The notes under the pieces are model-generated. The model did not search any database, was not told the origin of the DNA, and worked only from the letters and a program-made list of their open reading frames with translations. 64,000 nucleotides of DNA from Roseococcus sp. SYP-B2431 (GTDB taxonomy: Bacteria; Pseudomonadota; Alphaproteobacteria; Acetobacterales; Acetobacteraceae). The stretch is taken from positions 372,001 to 436,000 of the forward strand of contig NZ_SJXD01000022.1 of the NCBI RefSeq assembly GCF_004336745.1. Reading direction: 5' to 3'. The position numbers and the translations under genes are program-made. Shown in pieces: positions 1-8,395 of the stretch (positions are counted from its first letter, which is position 1; the number at the start of each line of letters is the position of its first letter).

Positions 1-46
1 CGGAACTTCGACGGCACCGGCCGGCCGGCGACGAACATCCCGCAGC

Positions 47-1015
47 CTACCCCGCAGGCGGGGCGCTGAGCGTCAGCCCGGCCTCGCGGTAGAAGCGGGC
101 CGCGCCGGGGTGGAAGGGCAGGACGCGGTTGTTCACCGCGGCCTCCTTGCGCGTCGTCGCCGCGACCTGGCCAATATCGCGCGCCGGGTCGGCCACGGTC
201 AGCACGGCACGGGTGATGGCATAGGCCGTCTCCTCCGGCAGCGCCCGGTTGGCGACGATGAAGTTCCAGGCGGCAAAGCTCTCGATCGGCGCCGTCTGGC
301 CCGGATAGGTGCCGGGCGGCAGGGTCGTCGGCGCCAGCATGGGCAGGCGCTGCGTGACGCGGCCCACCACCTCGGCGCCCGGACCGAAGACGACGCCGGG
401 TGCGCGGGCCAGGGCTTCCAGGATCGAGGGAATCGGCACGATGGCGCCCTGCCATAGCGCGTCCATCCCGCCATTCAGCAGGCCCTGCGTCATCTCGGCC
501 GGGCTGCCGCTGACAATCTCGACACGGATGCCGGCCGCCTCGGCGGCCGCGACGAGAAAGGTCTCGGCCGGGCCGCGGGCGGGGCCGGCGCCGACCCGCT
601 TGCCGGCGAGCTGGGCGAAGGCGGTCAGCCCGCTGGAGGTCAGGGCCGCGACCTGGAAGCTCGTCTCGTACATCGGCCAGAGGGCACGCACGTTCAGGTG
701 CTTCCGGTTGCCGGCGGCCGGTGTGCCTTGAACCGCGTCCCAGGCGGAGCCGAGGAAGGCGGTGCCCAGCGCATTGGCATTGTCCTCGACGGCGGTGAGG
801 TTCTGCAGCGAGCCGGTGCTGGCCTCGACCGTGGCGGTGATCCCCTGCCGCGAGAGCAGGGCCGCGATCGCCCGGCCATAGGTCACGAAGGGGCTGCCCT
901 GCCCGGCCGTATGAATGGCCAGCGTGGGATGCGCCACGGCAGGCTGGGCTTGGGCGGAGGCCGGATCCGCCACGGCCAGGACGGCAGGGGCGGCGAGAAG
1001 GCTGCGACGCATCAT
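47..1015 (-). CDS. TAXI-family TRAP transporter solute-binding receptor
   Basis: Predicted periplasmic receptor of a TAXI-type TRAP transporter, 322 residues. The N-terminus is a typical export signal (MMRRSLLAAPAVLAV, then an Ala-rich cleavage region ending ASAQA), followed by the family-typical 'IHTAGQGSPF' strand and a two-lobe receptor. I chose the ATG at 1015; an in-frame TTG six codons upstream is possible, but the signal peptide fits the ATG better. It diverges from the M81 peptidase gene, with only 76 nt between them. No TRAP membrane subunit is nearby, so the partner permease must lie elsewhere or be missing. The ligand cannot be told from sequence. Confidence 0.85.
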   Translation of the reverse strand: MMRRSLLAAPAVLAVADPASAQAQPAVAHPTLAIHTAGQGSPFVTYGRAIAALLSRQGITATVEASTGSLQNLTAVEDNANALGTAFLGSAWDAVQGTPAAGNRKHLNVRALWPMYETSFQVAALTSSGLTAFAQLAGKRVGAGPARGPAETFLVAAAEAAGIRVEIVSGSPAEMTQGLLNGGMDALWQGAIVPIPSILEALARAPGVVFGPGAEVVGRVTQRLPMLAPTTLPPGTYPGQTAPIESFAAWNFIVANRALPEETAYAITRAVLTVADPARDIGQVAATTRKEAAVNNRVLPFHPGAARFYREAGLTLSAPPAG

Positions 1016-1091
1016 TCGTTCACCTATCCTCAAGGGGCGGCGCGGATTAGATGCGACGCAGCCCGTTTCACCAAGGGATCAAGCCAGGCTC

Positions 1092-2546
1092 ATGCCGCAC
1101 ATCGCCGTCGCCCGCCTGTGGTTCGAGGGAAACAGCTTCGCGCCGGAGCCCACGCCGCTCTCCGCCTTCCAGGGGCGCGAATGGGTGGCCGGGCCGGAAG
1201 CGCTGGAGCGCTACCGCGGCACGGCCACCGAACTCGGCGCCGTGGATGCCTTCCTCGCCGAGCGGCCCGCCTGGACCGCCACGATCCTGCGCTGCACGGC
1301 GGCCCAGCCCGGCGGGCCGATGTCCGACGAGGCCTATGACACCTGGATCGCCGAGGTGGAATCGGGGCTGAAGGCCGGCCATTTCGACGGCGTCTACCTC
1401 TCGCTGCACGGCGCCTGCCTGACCGAAAGCGACCCGGAGGCCGATCTCACCACGATCCGCCGCGTGCGCGCGCTGATCGGGCCGCGCGTGAAGCTGGTGG
1501 CGAGCTTCGACTTCCATGGCAATATCTCGCCGCAGGTGGTCGGGCTGCTGGACGGCGCCTCGGTGTACCGCACCTATCCGCATGTCGACATGGACAAGGC
1601 GGCGCTGCGCGCCCTGCGGCAGCTGGAGCGCGGGCTGGCGGGCGGGGCCGTGCATGGCGCGATCGCCAAGCTGCCGGTGGTGCTGCACTCCTTCCACATG
1701 CGCGATGCCGAGGGGCCGATGGCCGAGGTCTGGGCCGAGGCCTGGGCCGCGGAACAGACGCCGATCCTCGACGCCTCGCTCTTCGGCGGCTTCGCTTGGG
1801 GCGACACGCCGACGGCCGGGCCCTCGGCCATGGTCTGGGCGGAGGAGCATGCGCCGGCCCGTGCGCTCGCCCGCAGGCTCGTCGGCGAGATCGAGGCGCG
1901 GCGCGGCCGCTTCGCCGTCACCCTGCCCACGCCGGAGAAGGCGCTGCAGACCGCGCTGGCCGCCCCACCCGGCCTCGTGGCGCTGCTGGACCCGGCCGAC
2001 AACCCGCTCTCCGGGGGCGCGGCGGACACACCGGGCCTGCTGCGCGTCCTGATGGAGGCGCAGCTGGACGTTGAATGCGTCTATTGCTTCCTGCACGATC
2101 CCGAGGCCGTGATGGCAGCGCAACAGGCCGGCCTGGGCGGCGCCTTCTCGCGCGATCTGGCGGGCAGGACCACGACGGATTTCGGCCCACCCGTTCCCTT
2201 CTCCGGCACGGTCGAGGCGCTGACCAATGGCCGTTTCCTCAACACCGGCCCCATGGAGCACGGCGCGCCCGTGGACCTCGGCGCCACCGCGATGCTGCGC
2301 GCCGGAAAGCTGCGCGTGGTGGTGACGAGCCGGAAGGAAGCCGCGGTGGACCCGGCCTTCTTCGCGCTGCACGGCATCGACCTCGACCGGGTGCGGCTGC
2401 TGGCCAACAAGGCGAAGAACCACTTCCGCGCCGCCTTCGCCTCGCGCTGCAGCGCCATCGTGGAATGCGACACGCCGGGCCCCGCCGCGCTGGACCTGCT
2501 CGCCCTGCCCTTCCGCCACGTGCCCGAGGCCTGGCGCGAGGGATGA
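1092..2546 (+). CDS. M81 family metallopeptidase (MlrC-like)
   Basis: 484-residue protein of the MlrC/M81 family, named after the enzyme that degrades linearised microcystin. The probable metal site is visible: E12 in 'WFEGNSF', H106 in 'LSLHGACL', and D140 and H142 in 'ASFDFHGN'. The C-terminal domain carries the family-like 'DNPLSGGAADT' segment. The open frame reaches upstream to 915, but the family N-terminus begins at the ATG at 1092. It overlaps the GNAT gene by 4 nt (ATGA), so the two are probably co-translated. Such proteins are common in bacteria that do not degrade microcystin, so the substrate here is unknown. Confidence 0.88.
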   Translation: MPHIAVARLWFEGNSFAPEPTPLSAFQGREWVAGPEALERYRGTATELGAVDAFLAERPAWTATILRCTAAQPGGPMSDEAYDTWIAEVESGLKAGHFDGVYLSLHGACLTESDPEADLTTIRRVRALIGPRVKLVASFDFHGNISPQVVGLLDGASVYRTYPHVDMDKAALRALRQLERGLAGGAVHGAIAKLPVVLHSFHMRDAEGPMAEVWAEAWAAEQTPILDASLFGGFAWGDTPTAGPSAMVWAEEHAPARALARRLVGEIEARRGRFAVTLPTPEKALQTALAAPPGLVALLDPADNPLSGGAADTPGLLRVLMEAQLDVECVYCFLHDPEAVMAAQQAGLGGAFSRDLAGRTTTDFGPPVPFSGTVEALTNGRFLNTGPMEHGAPVDLGATAMLRAGKLRVVVTSRKEAAVDPAFFALHGIDLDRVRLLANKAKNHFRAAFASRCSAIVECDTPGPAALDLLALPFRHVPEAWREG

Positions 2547-2992
2547 TCCGCGACATCGGGGCGGCCGACCTGCCGGCGCTGCTCGCGCTCAACAATGCCG
2601 AGGCAGCGGCTGTGAACGCCCTCACGCTGGAGGCGCTGTCGGCGCAGGTCGCCGCGGCCTTCTCCGCCCGGATGTCGGCTGACGGCTTCCTGGTCGCCTT
2701 CTCCGAGACCACGCCGGCGCAGGGTCCCAACCACGCCTGGTTCCTGCGGCGCGGCGGGCGCTTCGCCTATATCGACCGCGTCGTCGTGGCGCCGGAAGCA
2801 CGCGGGCAGGGCGTGGCGCGCTCGCTCTACGAGGATCTTGCCGCGCGCGGCCTGCCCCTGGCCTGCGAGGTGAATCTCGACCCGCCCAATCCCGCCGGCC
2901 AGGCCTTTCACGCGCGGCTGGGATTCCGGCCCGTCGGCGAGGCCGTGGATGTTCGCAACGGTAAGCGCGTGCGATATATGATGCGAGGCTAA
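2543..2992 (+). CDS. GNAT family N-acetyltransferase
   Basis: 149-residue acetyltransferase of the GNAT superfamily. The acetyl-CoA binding motif A is clear: 'YIDRVVVAPEARGQGVA', with the pyrophosphate loop RGQGVA at residues 87-92. A C-terminal 'NPAGQAFHARLGFRP' block corresponds to motif B. The ATG overlaps the stop of the M81 gene (ATGA), so it belongs to the same transcript. The acceptor substrate is not known; the pairing suggests it may act on an amide or amino product of the peptidase-like enzyme, which is inference only. Confidence 0.85.
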   Translation: MIRDIGAADLPALLALNNAEAAAVNALTLEALSAQVAAAFSARMSADGFLVAFSETTPAQGPNHAWFLRRGGRFAYIDRVVVAPEARGQGVARSLYEDLAARGLPLACEVNLDPPNPAGQAFHARLGFRPVGEAVDVRNGKRVRYMMRG

Positions 2993-3030
2993 CGGTCGCT
3001 CCACATAAGGGCCGGGCCCGGGAGAAATCG

Positions 3031-4011
3031 ATGGTCCTGCGCATCCTGGCGGCGATGGCCGCGCTGCTTCTCGCCCTTCCCGCCCAGGTCCATGCTCAGG
3101 CCCAGCCCTGGCCTGGCAACCGGCAGGTCCGCCTTCTCGTCACCTATCCGCCCGGCGGCACCACCGACTTCGTCGCGCGCCTCTTCGCCCAGCGCCTCGG
3201 CGAGCAGACCGGCGCCAGCTTCGTCGTGGAAAACCGCTCCGGCGGCGGCGGCGTGGTCGGCTGGACCGCCGCGGTGCGCTCGCCGCCCGACGGCACGACG
3301 CTGCTGCTGACCGACAATTCCCTGGCGACGGCACCGCCGCTCTATCCCAACCTCGGCTTCGACATCCGCGCGGACTTCACGCCGATCTCGCTGCTGGTGG
3401 ACTATCCGACGGTCTTCGTCGTCCCGGCGAGCTCCCCCGCGCGCAGCCTGCGCGACTTCGTCGAGCGGCAGCGCGCGCCGGCCGCCGAGCCGGCCTTCTA
3501 CGGCTCCATGGGCGCCGGCTCCTCGCCGCATCTCTACACCGAGCACCTGCAGGACTTGGCCGAGATCCGCATGACCCACGTGCCCTATCGCGGCATGGGC
3601 CCGGCCTTCGCGGATCTCCTGGCCGGCCGCATCGGGCTGCTGATCGCCGCGCCGCCGACCGTGCTCGGCGCGCTGCGCGACAACCGGGCGCGGGCCATCG
3701 CCATCGGCACCGCCGGCGGGCGCATCCCGGCCTTGCCGGACGTGCCGACGGCGCGCGAGCTCGGCATCGATTTCACCTATTCCTTCTGGTACGGCCTCGT
3801 CGGCCCGCGTGGGATGGATCCGGCGGTGGTCGCGCGCATCCAGGCGGAGATCGGGAAGGTGCTCGCCAATCCCGAGGTGCGGGCCCGCTTCGTCGAGCAG
3901 GGCGCGACGCCCGTGGCGGGCGATGCCGCCGCGCTGACGGCGGTGATGGAGAACGACCTCGCGCGCTGGAGCGAGGTGGTGCGCGCCAAGGGCATTACGC
4001 TCCAGCAGTAG
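3031..4011 (+). CDS. Bug/TctC family tripartite tricarboxylate receptor
   Basis: 326-residue periplasmic binding protein of the Bug family. It has a signal peptide (residues 1-23, MVLRILAAMAALLLALPA... ending at HAQA) and the conserved 'VTYPPGGTTDFVAR' strand-loop that contacts the carboxylate ligand. 'MTHVPYRGMGPA' and 'LPDVPTARELG' are further family blocks. A Shine-Dalgarno-like GGGAG lies just upstream of the ATG. No TctA/TctB membrane genes adjoin, which is normal for this expanded family of orphan receptors. The 3' end overlaps the convergent tetR-like gene by 17 nt. Confidence 0.9.
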   Translation: MVLRILAAMAALLLALPAQVHAQAQPWPGNRQVRLLVTYPPGGTTDFVARLFAQRLGEQTGASFVVENRSGGGGVVGWTAAVRSPPDGTTLLLTDNSLATAPPLYPNLGFDIRADFTPISLLVDYPTVFVVPASSPARSLRDFVERQRAPAAEPAFYGSMGAGSSPHLYTEHLQDLAEIRMTHVPYRGMGPAFADLLAGRIGLLIAAPPTVLGALRDNRARAIAIGTAGGRIPALPDVPTARELGIDFTYSFWYGLVGPRGMDPAVVARIQAEIGKVLANPEVRARFVEQGATPVAGDAAALTAVMENDLARWSEVVRAKGITLQQ

Positions 4012-4546
4012 GCACCGGGATCAGGCGGTCGATCAGCGCGTCCGGGTCGCCCGCCTCGTCCAGGCCGGCGGCGCCGTCGAGCAGCAGATGCGCGAGGCCG
4101 TGCACCAGGCCCCAGCGGCGCAGCGCCTCGTCCTTGTCGCCCGCGGCGCTCTCGAGGGCGGCGAAGGTTCGTCGCGAGGTCTCGTGCAGCTCCGGATGAT
4201 CGGCGGCCCGCGACAGCAGCGGCCCGAACATGAGGCGGAAGCGCCCCGGCCGTGCGAGGGCGAAGCGGATATAGGCCCGGCCCCGCGCCACCAGCTCATG
4301 AGCCGGATCGCGCGCCGCGGCCTCGTTCAGCGCCGCCCCGAATTCCCGGAAGCCCCGCACGGCCAGCGCCGCCAGCAGGGCGTCCTTGTCGGCGAAGTGG
4401 CGATAGGCGGCGGTCGGCGAGACGCCGGCCAGGCGCGCGGCCTCACGCAGGCTGATGTCGCCGCCGGCGTCGAGAAGGGTCTCGGCGGCGTCGATCAGGG
4501 CCGCGCGCAGGTCGCCGTGATGATAGGGCTTTTCAGATGTTGACAT
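3995..4546 (-). CDS. TetR/AcrR family regulator with WHG-type C-terminal domain
   Basis: 183-residue repressor-like protein. Residues 10-57 form the TetR DNA-binding domain ('YHHGDLRAALIDAAETLL', then 'ISLREAARLAGVSPTAAYRHF'). The C-terminal ligand domain has 'RWGLVHGLAHLLLDG', typical of the WHG-type subfamily. It is divergent from a small membrane-protein gene. A perfect palindrome (GTATGTT-N9-AACATAC, 4561-4583) sits in the shared upstream region, which fits repression of itself and of that neighbour. The inducer is unknown. Confidence 0.9.
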   Translation of the reverse strand: MSTSEKPYHHGDLRAALIDAAETLLDAGGDISLREAARLAGVSPTAAYRHFADKDALLAALAVRGFREFGAALNEAAARDPAHELVARGRAYIRFALARPGRFRLMFGPLLSRAADHPELHETSRRTFAALESAAGDKDEALRRWGLVHGLAHLLLDGAAGLDEAGDPDALIDRLIPVPTAGA

Positions 4547-4560
4547 CGATCACATCCAGC

Positions 4561-4583
4561 GTATGTTTACGACGATAACATAC
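4561..4583. promoter_or_regulatory. Palindromic operator candidate for the TetR-family regulator
   Basis: Perfect inverted repeat GTATGTT - 9 nt - AACATAC, in an AT-richer stretch just upstream of the tetR-like start codon (4546) and of the divergent membrane-protein gene. A TTGACA hexamer (4541-4546) with TATGTT 15 nt downstream could be the plus-strand promoter, in which case the palindrome would cover its -10 region. Size and position fit a TetR dimer site; binding is inferred. Confidence 0.5.
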
Positions 4584-4641
4584 CCCGGGACGATGCGCCC
4601 TGCAGGTTCTCCACCTCCACCTCGCCCTCTCGCTGATCGCG

Positions 4642-4959
4642 ATGATGCTCATCCTGGCGATCTTCGCCCTTCCCAAGGGCCGGGGCGCGCATCGCAGCCT
4701 TGGCCGGTGGGCCGCGGCGGCCTTGCTGCTCAGCGCGCTTTCCTCCTTCGCGATCCAGTCGCGCGGGCATCTCTCGGCGCTGCACATCCTCTCGGCGATC
4801 ACGCTGGTGAACATCCCCTATGCGGTCTGGATGGCGCGGACCGGGCGCATCCCGGCGCACAGGCGGGCGATGCTCATCAATGCCGGCGGGCTCTTCACCG
4901 CCGGCCTCGCCGCCACCTTCGCGCCGGGGCGGTACCTCCACACGCTGCTGTTCGGTTAG
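4642..4959 (+). CDS. Small multi-pass membrane protein (DUF2306-like)
   Basis: About 105 residues with three to four hydrophobic segments and a basic 'LPKGRGAHRSLGR' loop like the start of DUF2306-type membrane proteins. The first ATG in frame (4642) would cut the first helix in half. Frame-conserved hydrophobic sequence (LQVLHLHLALSLIA) continues upstream to a CTG at 4600, with no ATG, GTG or TTG before the in-frame stop at 4576. The true start may therefore be CTG 4600, or an ATG (4593) in another frame may have been lost by an indel. It diverges from the TetR-type gene and is its likely target. Function unknown. Confidence 0.6.
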   Translation: MMLILAIFALPKGRGAHRSLGRWAAAALLLSALSSFAIQSRGHLSALHILSAITLVNIPYAVWMARTGRIPAHRRAMLINAGGLFTAGLAATFAPGRYLHTLLFG

Positions 4960-5798
4960 CGCGGCGTCCGTAGCGCCGCCACTTCCTCCCGCAGCGCCCG
5001 GACTTCCTGCACCAGCAGGTGGATCTCCCGCCGCTCCTCGTTCTTCGCGACCTCCTCGGCGACGATCTCGCCCCGGTCCCGCTCCTCGCGCAGCGTCTGG
5101 ATGCTGTCCACGATCACGCCGATGAACAGGTTCAGCACCACGAACGTCGAGAGGATGATGAAGGGCAGGAAGAAGACCAGCGCGTAAGGCACGGCCTCCA
5201 TGGCCGGCTTCACGATATTGGCCCAGTCGTCCAGCGTCATCAGCTGGAAGAGCGTGAAGAGGCTGCCGCCCAGCGAGCCGAACTGTTCGGGCATCGCGGC
5301 GCCGAAGAGCTTCGTCGCCATCACGGCGAAGACGTAGAAGATCAGGGCCATCAGCAGCACGATGCTGCCCATGCCTGGCAGCGCGCCCAGCATCGCCTCC
5401 ACCACGTGGCGCAGCGAGGGGACCACGGAAATCAGCCGCAGCACCCGAAGCACGCGCAGCGCCCGCAGGACCGAGAGCGGCCCGCTGCCGGGCAGCCAGG
5501 CGATGCCGACCACGACGAGATCGAAGAGGCCCCAGGGGTCGCGGAAGAAGCGCCCGCGGAAGGCGTAGATGCGCAGGCCGAGCTCGGCGGTGAAGAGCCA
5601 GAGCAGGATGTCGTCCAGCAGCTCCAGCTCCGGGCCGATGCGGGCCATCGTGGCCTCGCTGGTCTCGAGGCCCAGCGAGACCGCGTTCAGCAGGATGAGT
5701 CCGACCACGGCATATTGGAAGGCCGGCGCCAGCACGAGTCGCGCCACGCGCGAGCGTAGATCGTCGCCGGCGTGCTCCGCCGTCAGCGCTTCCTGCAT
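4956..5798 (-). CDS. Bacterial voltage-gated cation channel (NaChBac/BacNav type)
   Basis: 280-residue single-domain, six-helix channel that should form tetramers in the inner membrane. Voltage sensor: S1 about 24-43, S2 62-80, S3 88-104 (with D93), S4 108-125 with arginines 112, 115, 118 and 121 at three-residue spacing. Pore: S5 133-165, pore helix and filter 'FTLFQLMTLDDWAN' (181-194), S6 204-232, then a charged C-terminal coiled coil to residue 280. The filter reads TLDDWAN, where sodium-selective NaChBac/NavAb have TLESW; the two adjacent aspartates resemble engineered calcium-selective CavAb. The start is the ATG at 5798; longer in-frame versions add only low-complexity sequence. It stands alone, 4 nt over the end of the convergent membrane-protein gene. 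Confidence 0.9.
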   Translation of the reverse strand: MQEALTAEHAGDDLRSRVARLVLAPAFQYAVVGLILLNAVSLGLETSEATMARIGPELELLDDILLWLFTAELGLRIYAFRGRFFRDPWGLFDLVVVGIAWLPGSGPLSVLRALRVLRVLRLISVVPSLRHVVEAMLGALPGMGSIVLLMALIFYVFAVMATKLFGAAMPEQFGSLGGSLFTLFQLMTLDDWANIVKPAMEAVPYALVFFLPFIILSTFVVLNLFIGVIVDSIQTLREERDRGEIVAEEVAKNEERREIHLLVQEVRALREEVAALRTPR

Positions 5799-6036
5799 GT
5801 CCAAGGCTCCATGTTCCGGACAGGAATGGCCGTGCCGCGGAGCGGGATCAAGTCCCCGCCGGCGTGATGCGCCGGGGCCGCGCGCCCGGACGGCGGCGGC
5901 ACGCTGTTCGCCGGGGCGCCGCGAGGCTATTCCTGCGGGCCTGGCCAGGGCCTGGACGGCGCCCGCCTGAAACCTGGCTCCGGAGCAGCTGCATGGATCG
6001 CCATGGGACGGCCTCATTGTTTCGGCGCGGCTGGCG

Positions 6037-7152
6037 ATGACCATCGGCCTCGTCCATTTCAACCACACCACGACCGGCGGCCTGACCGGCTGGCCCGCCG
6101 TCCGCACGGCGAAGTGGACGCCGAACTACGGGGACATGCTCGTCGGCGCCTCGGTGGTGCGGCAGCTCAAGGTGCAGAAGGGCGAGCGGATCCATTTCGG
6201 CGGAGCGCCGCGGCAGCCGGTGGAACGGGCCATCATCCGCGGCTCGACCTATCTGCACGACGCCCTCGACTTCGAGAAGGCGAACCGGACCCTCGACAGC
6301 ATCCCAGCGCCGCTCGCGATCGTGGGCCTCGGCGCCCAGCACCCGACCCTCGACCCGGCCTTCCTGGACGGCCACCGGGGCGCCCGCGACTTCATTGCAC
6401 GGCTGAACGAGAAGTCGGCCAGCATCTCCGTGCGGGGCGCCTTCTCGGCAGCGGTCGTCGAACGGCTCGGCGGGCGGAACATCCGCATCACGGGCTGCCC
6501 CTCGCTCTTCTATTCGCTGACCTGCCCGGCCGTTCGCGTCCCGGAGATGCTCCGCCGGCCGGAGCGCACGGTCGGGGTGTCGATCCTCTCGGTGCTCGTG
6601 GCCAATATGTTCTGCCATGCCCCCAGGGAGGGGCTGGAGAAGCACCGGCTCGCCATCGAATGGGCGATCGGCAACGCGGTGAACGTGCCCATCTTCGAGC
6701 AGGGCGTTCTCGAGGAATACGACATCGCCGACCAGGAGCTGAGCTTCGAGGAACGGCTGGAAGCCGCCCGGCGGATGCTCGCGCGGATCGGCGCCACCGG
6801 CCGGCTCCTGCCGGAGGATCTGATGGCGCGGGTGGTCAGCGTCCGCAACGTCGAGGAATGGCTGGCGAGGGTCCGCGAGGTCGATGCGATGATCGGCTTC
6901 CGCTTCCACGGCAACATGATCGCCCTGCTGCAGGGCAAGCCCTGCTACTACTACACCTATGATTCCCGGCTGAAGGAATTCGCCGACGTCTACGGCCTGC
7001 CGCAGCAGGACGTGACGGAGCCCTGGGTCGATCCGGCCGCGGCCATGATCTCCCATGACTGGGACGGGACGAATGCCCGGATCAGGACGCTCTTCGCGGA
7101 GCTGAAGGCCTTCTATGCCGAGAACGGCTTCGATCACGCCCTGGAGGGGTGA
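6037..7152 (+). CDS. Polysaccharide pyruvyl transferase family protein
   Basis: 371-residue protein of the PF04230 family, which moves ketal pyruvate from phosphoenolpyruvate onto surface sugars. Family marks are the N-terminal 'NYGDMLVGASVV' segment, the central 'SVRGAFSAAVVERLG' block and the C-terminal 'GFRFHGNMIALLQGKP' motif. It stands by itself between the channel gene and rlmH, with 238 nt upstream in which I see no other gene and no clear promoter. No other exopolysaccharide gene adjoins, so its acceptor is unknown. Confidence 0.82.
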   Translation: MTIGLVHFNHTTTGGLTGWPAVRTAKWTPNYGDMLVGASVVRQLKVQKGERIHFGGAPRQPVERAIIRGSTYLHDALDFEKANRTLDSIPAPLAIVGLGAQHPTLDPAFLDGHRGARDFIARLNEKSASISVRGAFSAAVVERLGGRNIRITGCPSLFYSLTCPAVRVPEMLRRPERTVGVSILSVLVANMFCHAPREGLEKHRLAIEWAIGNAVNVPIFEQGVLEEYDIADQELSFEERLEAARRMLARIGATGRLLPEDLMARVVSVRNVEEWLARVREVDAMIGFRFHGNMIALLQGKPCYYYTYDSRLKEFADVYGLPQQDVTEPWVDPAAAMISHDWDGTNARIRTLFAELKAFYAENGFDHALEG

Positions 7153-7159
7153 GGCGCCG

Positions 7160-7621
7160 TCACGGGCGCCAGGCGCGGTGATAGGGGTGGTTGGTCCGGA
7201 TGCACTGCGCCCGGAACAGCTGCTCGGCCAGCAGCGCCCGGACCAGCAGGTGCGGCCAGGTCAGCGGGCCCAGCGAGAGCCGGTGCTCGGCGCGGCGGGT
7301 GACGGCCTCGTCCAGCCCCTCCGCGCCGCCGATGGCGAAGCAGATGGGCCGCGCGGCCTCCTCCCAGCGGGTGGTCAGGGCCGCAAGCGCCTCGCTGGAG
7401 GGCGCCGCGCCGCCCAGGTCCAGCGCCACCAGCAGCGCCTGGGCGGGCAGGGCGGCGAGGATGGAAGCGCCCTCGCGCCGGCGGATCTCGGGCGGGCTGC
7501 CCGCCGCGTCGGCCAGCTCCGCCAGTTCCAGCGGCGGCCGCAGCCGCGCGTTGTACTGGGCGAAGAGTGTGCCCTCGGCGCCGGACTTGAAGCGGCCGAC
7601 GGCGAGCAGCTTCGCCTTCAA
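7160..7621 (-). CDS. rlmH: 23S rRNA pseudouridine-1915 N3-methyltransferase RlmH
   Basis: 153-residue SPOUT-class methyltransferase acting on pseudouridine 1915 in helix 69 of 23S rRNA. The knotted SAM site is visible: '[15 protein letters not shown]', then '[20 protein letters not shown]' and the terminal 'NHPYHR'. The homologous N-terminus ([14 protein letters not shown]) begins at a TTG codon at 7621 that overlaps the rsfS stop (TTGA); an upstream in-frame start would give an 18-residue extension not expected in the family. Last gene of the proA-hydratase-nadD-rsfS-rlmH block. Confidence 0.92.
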   Translation of the reverse strand: MKAKLLAVGRFKSGAEGTLFAQYNARLRPPLELAELADAAGSPPEIRRREGASILAALPAQALLVALDLGGAAPSSEALAALTTRWEEAARPICFAIGGAEGLDEAVTRRAEHRLSLGPLTWPHLLVRALLAEQLFRAQCIRTNHPYHRAWRP

Positions 7622-8379
7622 ATCGGCGACTGTTCCCCGGGCCCCGACTCGCCCAGCGGGCTGTCCGGCCCCCACATCTTCTCCAGGTCGAACTTCAGGC
7701 GCGATTCCGGCTTGAAGAGGTGGATGATGAGATCGCCGGCGTCGATCAGCACCCAGTCCTCGCTGGACTGCACGGAGTCGCGGCGGAGCTTCAGCCCCTC
7801 CTCGGCCAGCGCCTGGTCGATATGCGATGCCATCGCCTGGATCTGCCGGTCGACCTGGCCGGTCGCGATGATCAGCCAGTCGGCGTAGCTGGCGCGCGAC
7901 CGGACATCGAGCACGACGATGTCCTCGGCCTTGTCGTCGTCCAGGCTCTTGCGGGCCGCCTCCACGAGGCGCGCCAGCCGGTCCGGATCGGTCTTGGCCG
8001 CGCGGCGCTTGGGCGCGGCCTTGGCCTTCGGCGCCGCGGCCGGCCTGGCGGCCGCCTTGGGGGCGGCGCGGACATTGGCCGTCGTGCGCGGGGCCGGCTT
8101 GGCCGGGGCGGCGGCCGGCTTGGCGATGGCGCGCGTCTTGGTCGTGGCCGGCTTCGCGGCGGCGCGGGCGCGGGATGGCTTGGCCTCCGGCTCGGCGGCG
8201 CGGGGCTTCGGCGCGGCGGAGCGAGCGCGGGCGGGCTTCGCCGCGGGCTCTGCGGCGGTTGTCCGCGACGGCTTCGCGGCGGCGGGCGTGGCGGCGCGCG
8301 TCTTCGGGGCGGGCTTCGCCACGGCTCCGGCGGGGGCCTTTCGCGCCGGCTTCTTCGTCTCGTCTGGGGTCCGCGCCAT
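7618..8379 (-). CDS. rsfS: Ribosome silencing factor RsfS with long Ala/Lys/Pro-rich N-terminal tail
   Basis: 253 residues. The C-terminal half (about 130-250) is a normal RsfS/Iojap domain with '[19 protein letters not shown]', '[15 protein letters not shown]' and 'KFDLEKMW'; it binds L14 (uL14) and blocks 30S-50S joining. Residues 1-129 are a low-complexity basic tail made almost only of A, K, P and R (for example [17 protein letters not shown]), similar in composition to histone H1-like bacterial proteins. RsfS is usually 105-140 residues, so the tail doubles it. The ATG at 8379 starts the tail with no break in frame. Co-transcribed with nadD (16 nt upstream) and overlapping rlmH. Confidence 0.93.
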   Translation of the reverse strand: MARTPDETKKPARKAPAGAVAKPAPKTRAATPAAAKPSRTTAAEPAAKPARARSAAPKPRAAEPEAKPSRARAAAKPATTKTRAIAKPAAAPAKPAPRTTANVRAAPKAAARPAAAPKAKAAPKRRAAKTDPDRLARLVEAARKSLDDDKAEDIVVLDVRSRASYADWLIIATGQVDRQIQAMASHIDQALAEEGLKLRRDSVQSSEDWVLIDAGDLIIHLFKPESRLKFDLEKMWGPDSPLGESGPGEQSPI

Positions 8380-8395
8380 GCGCCGAAATCTTTCT

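Noticed and set aside
1068-2519. 483-codon minus-strand open frame
   Set aside because: Antisense shadow of the M81 peptidase gene, with low-complexity residues and no family motif.
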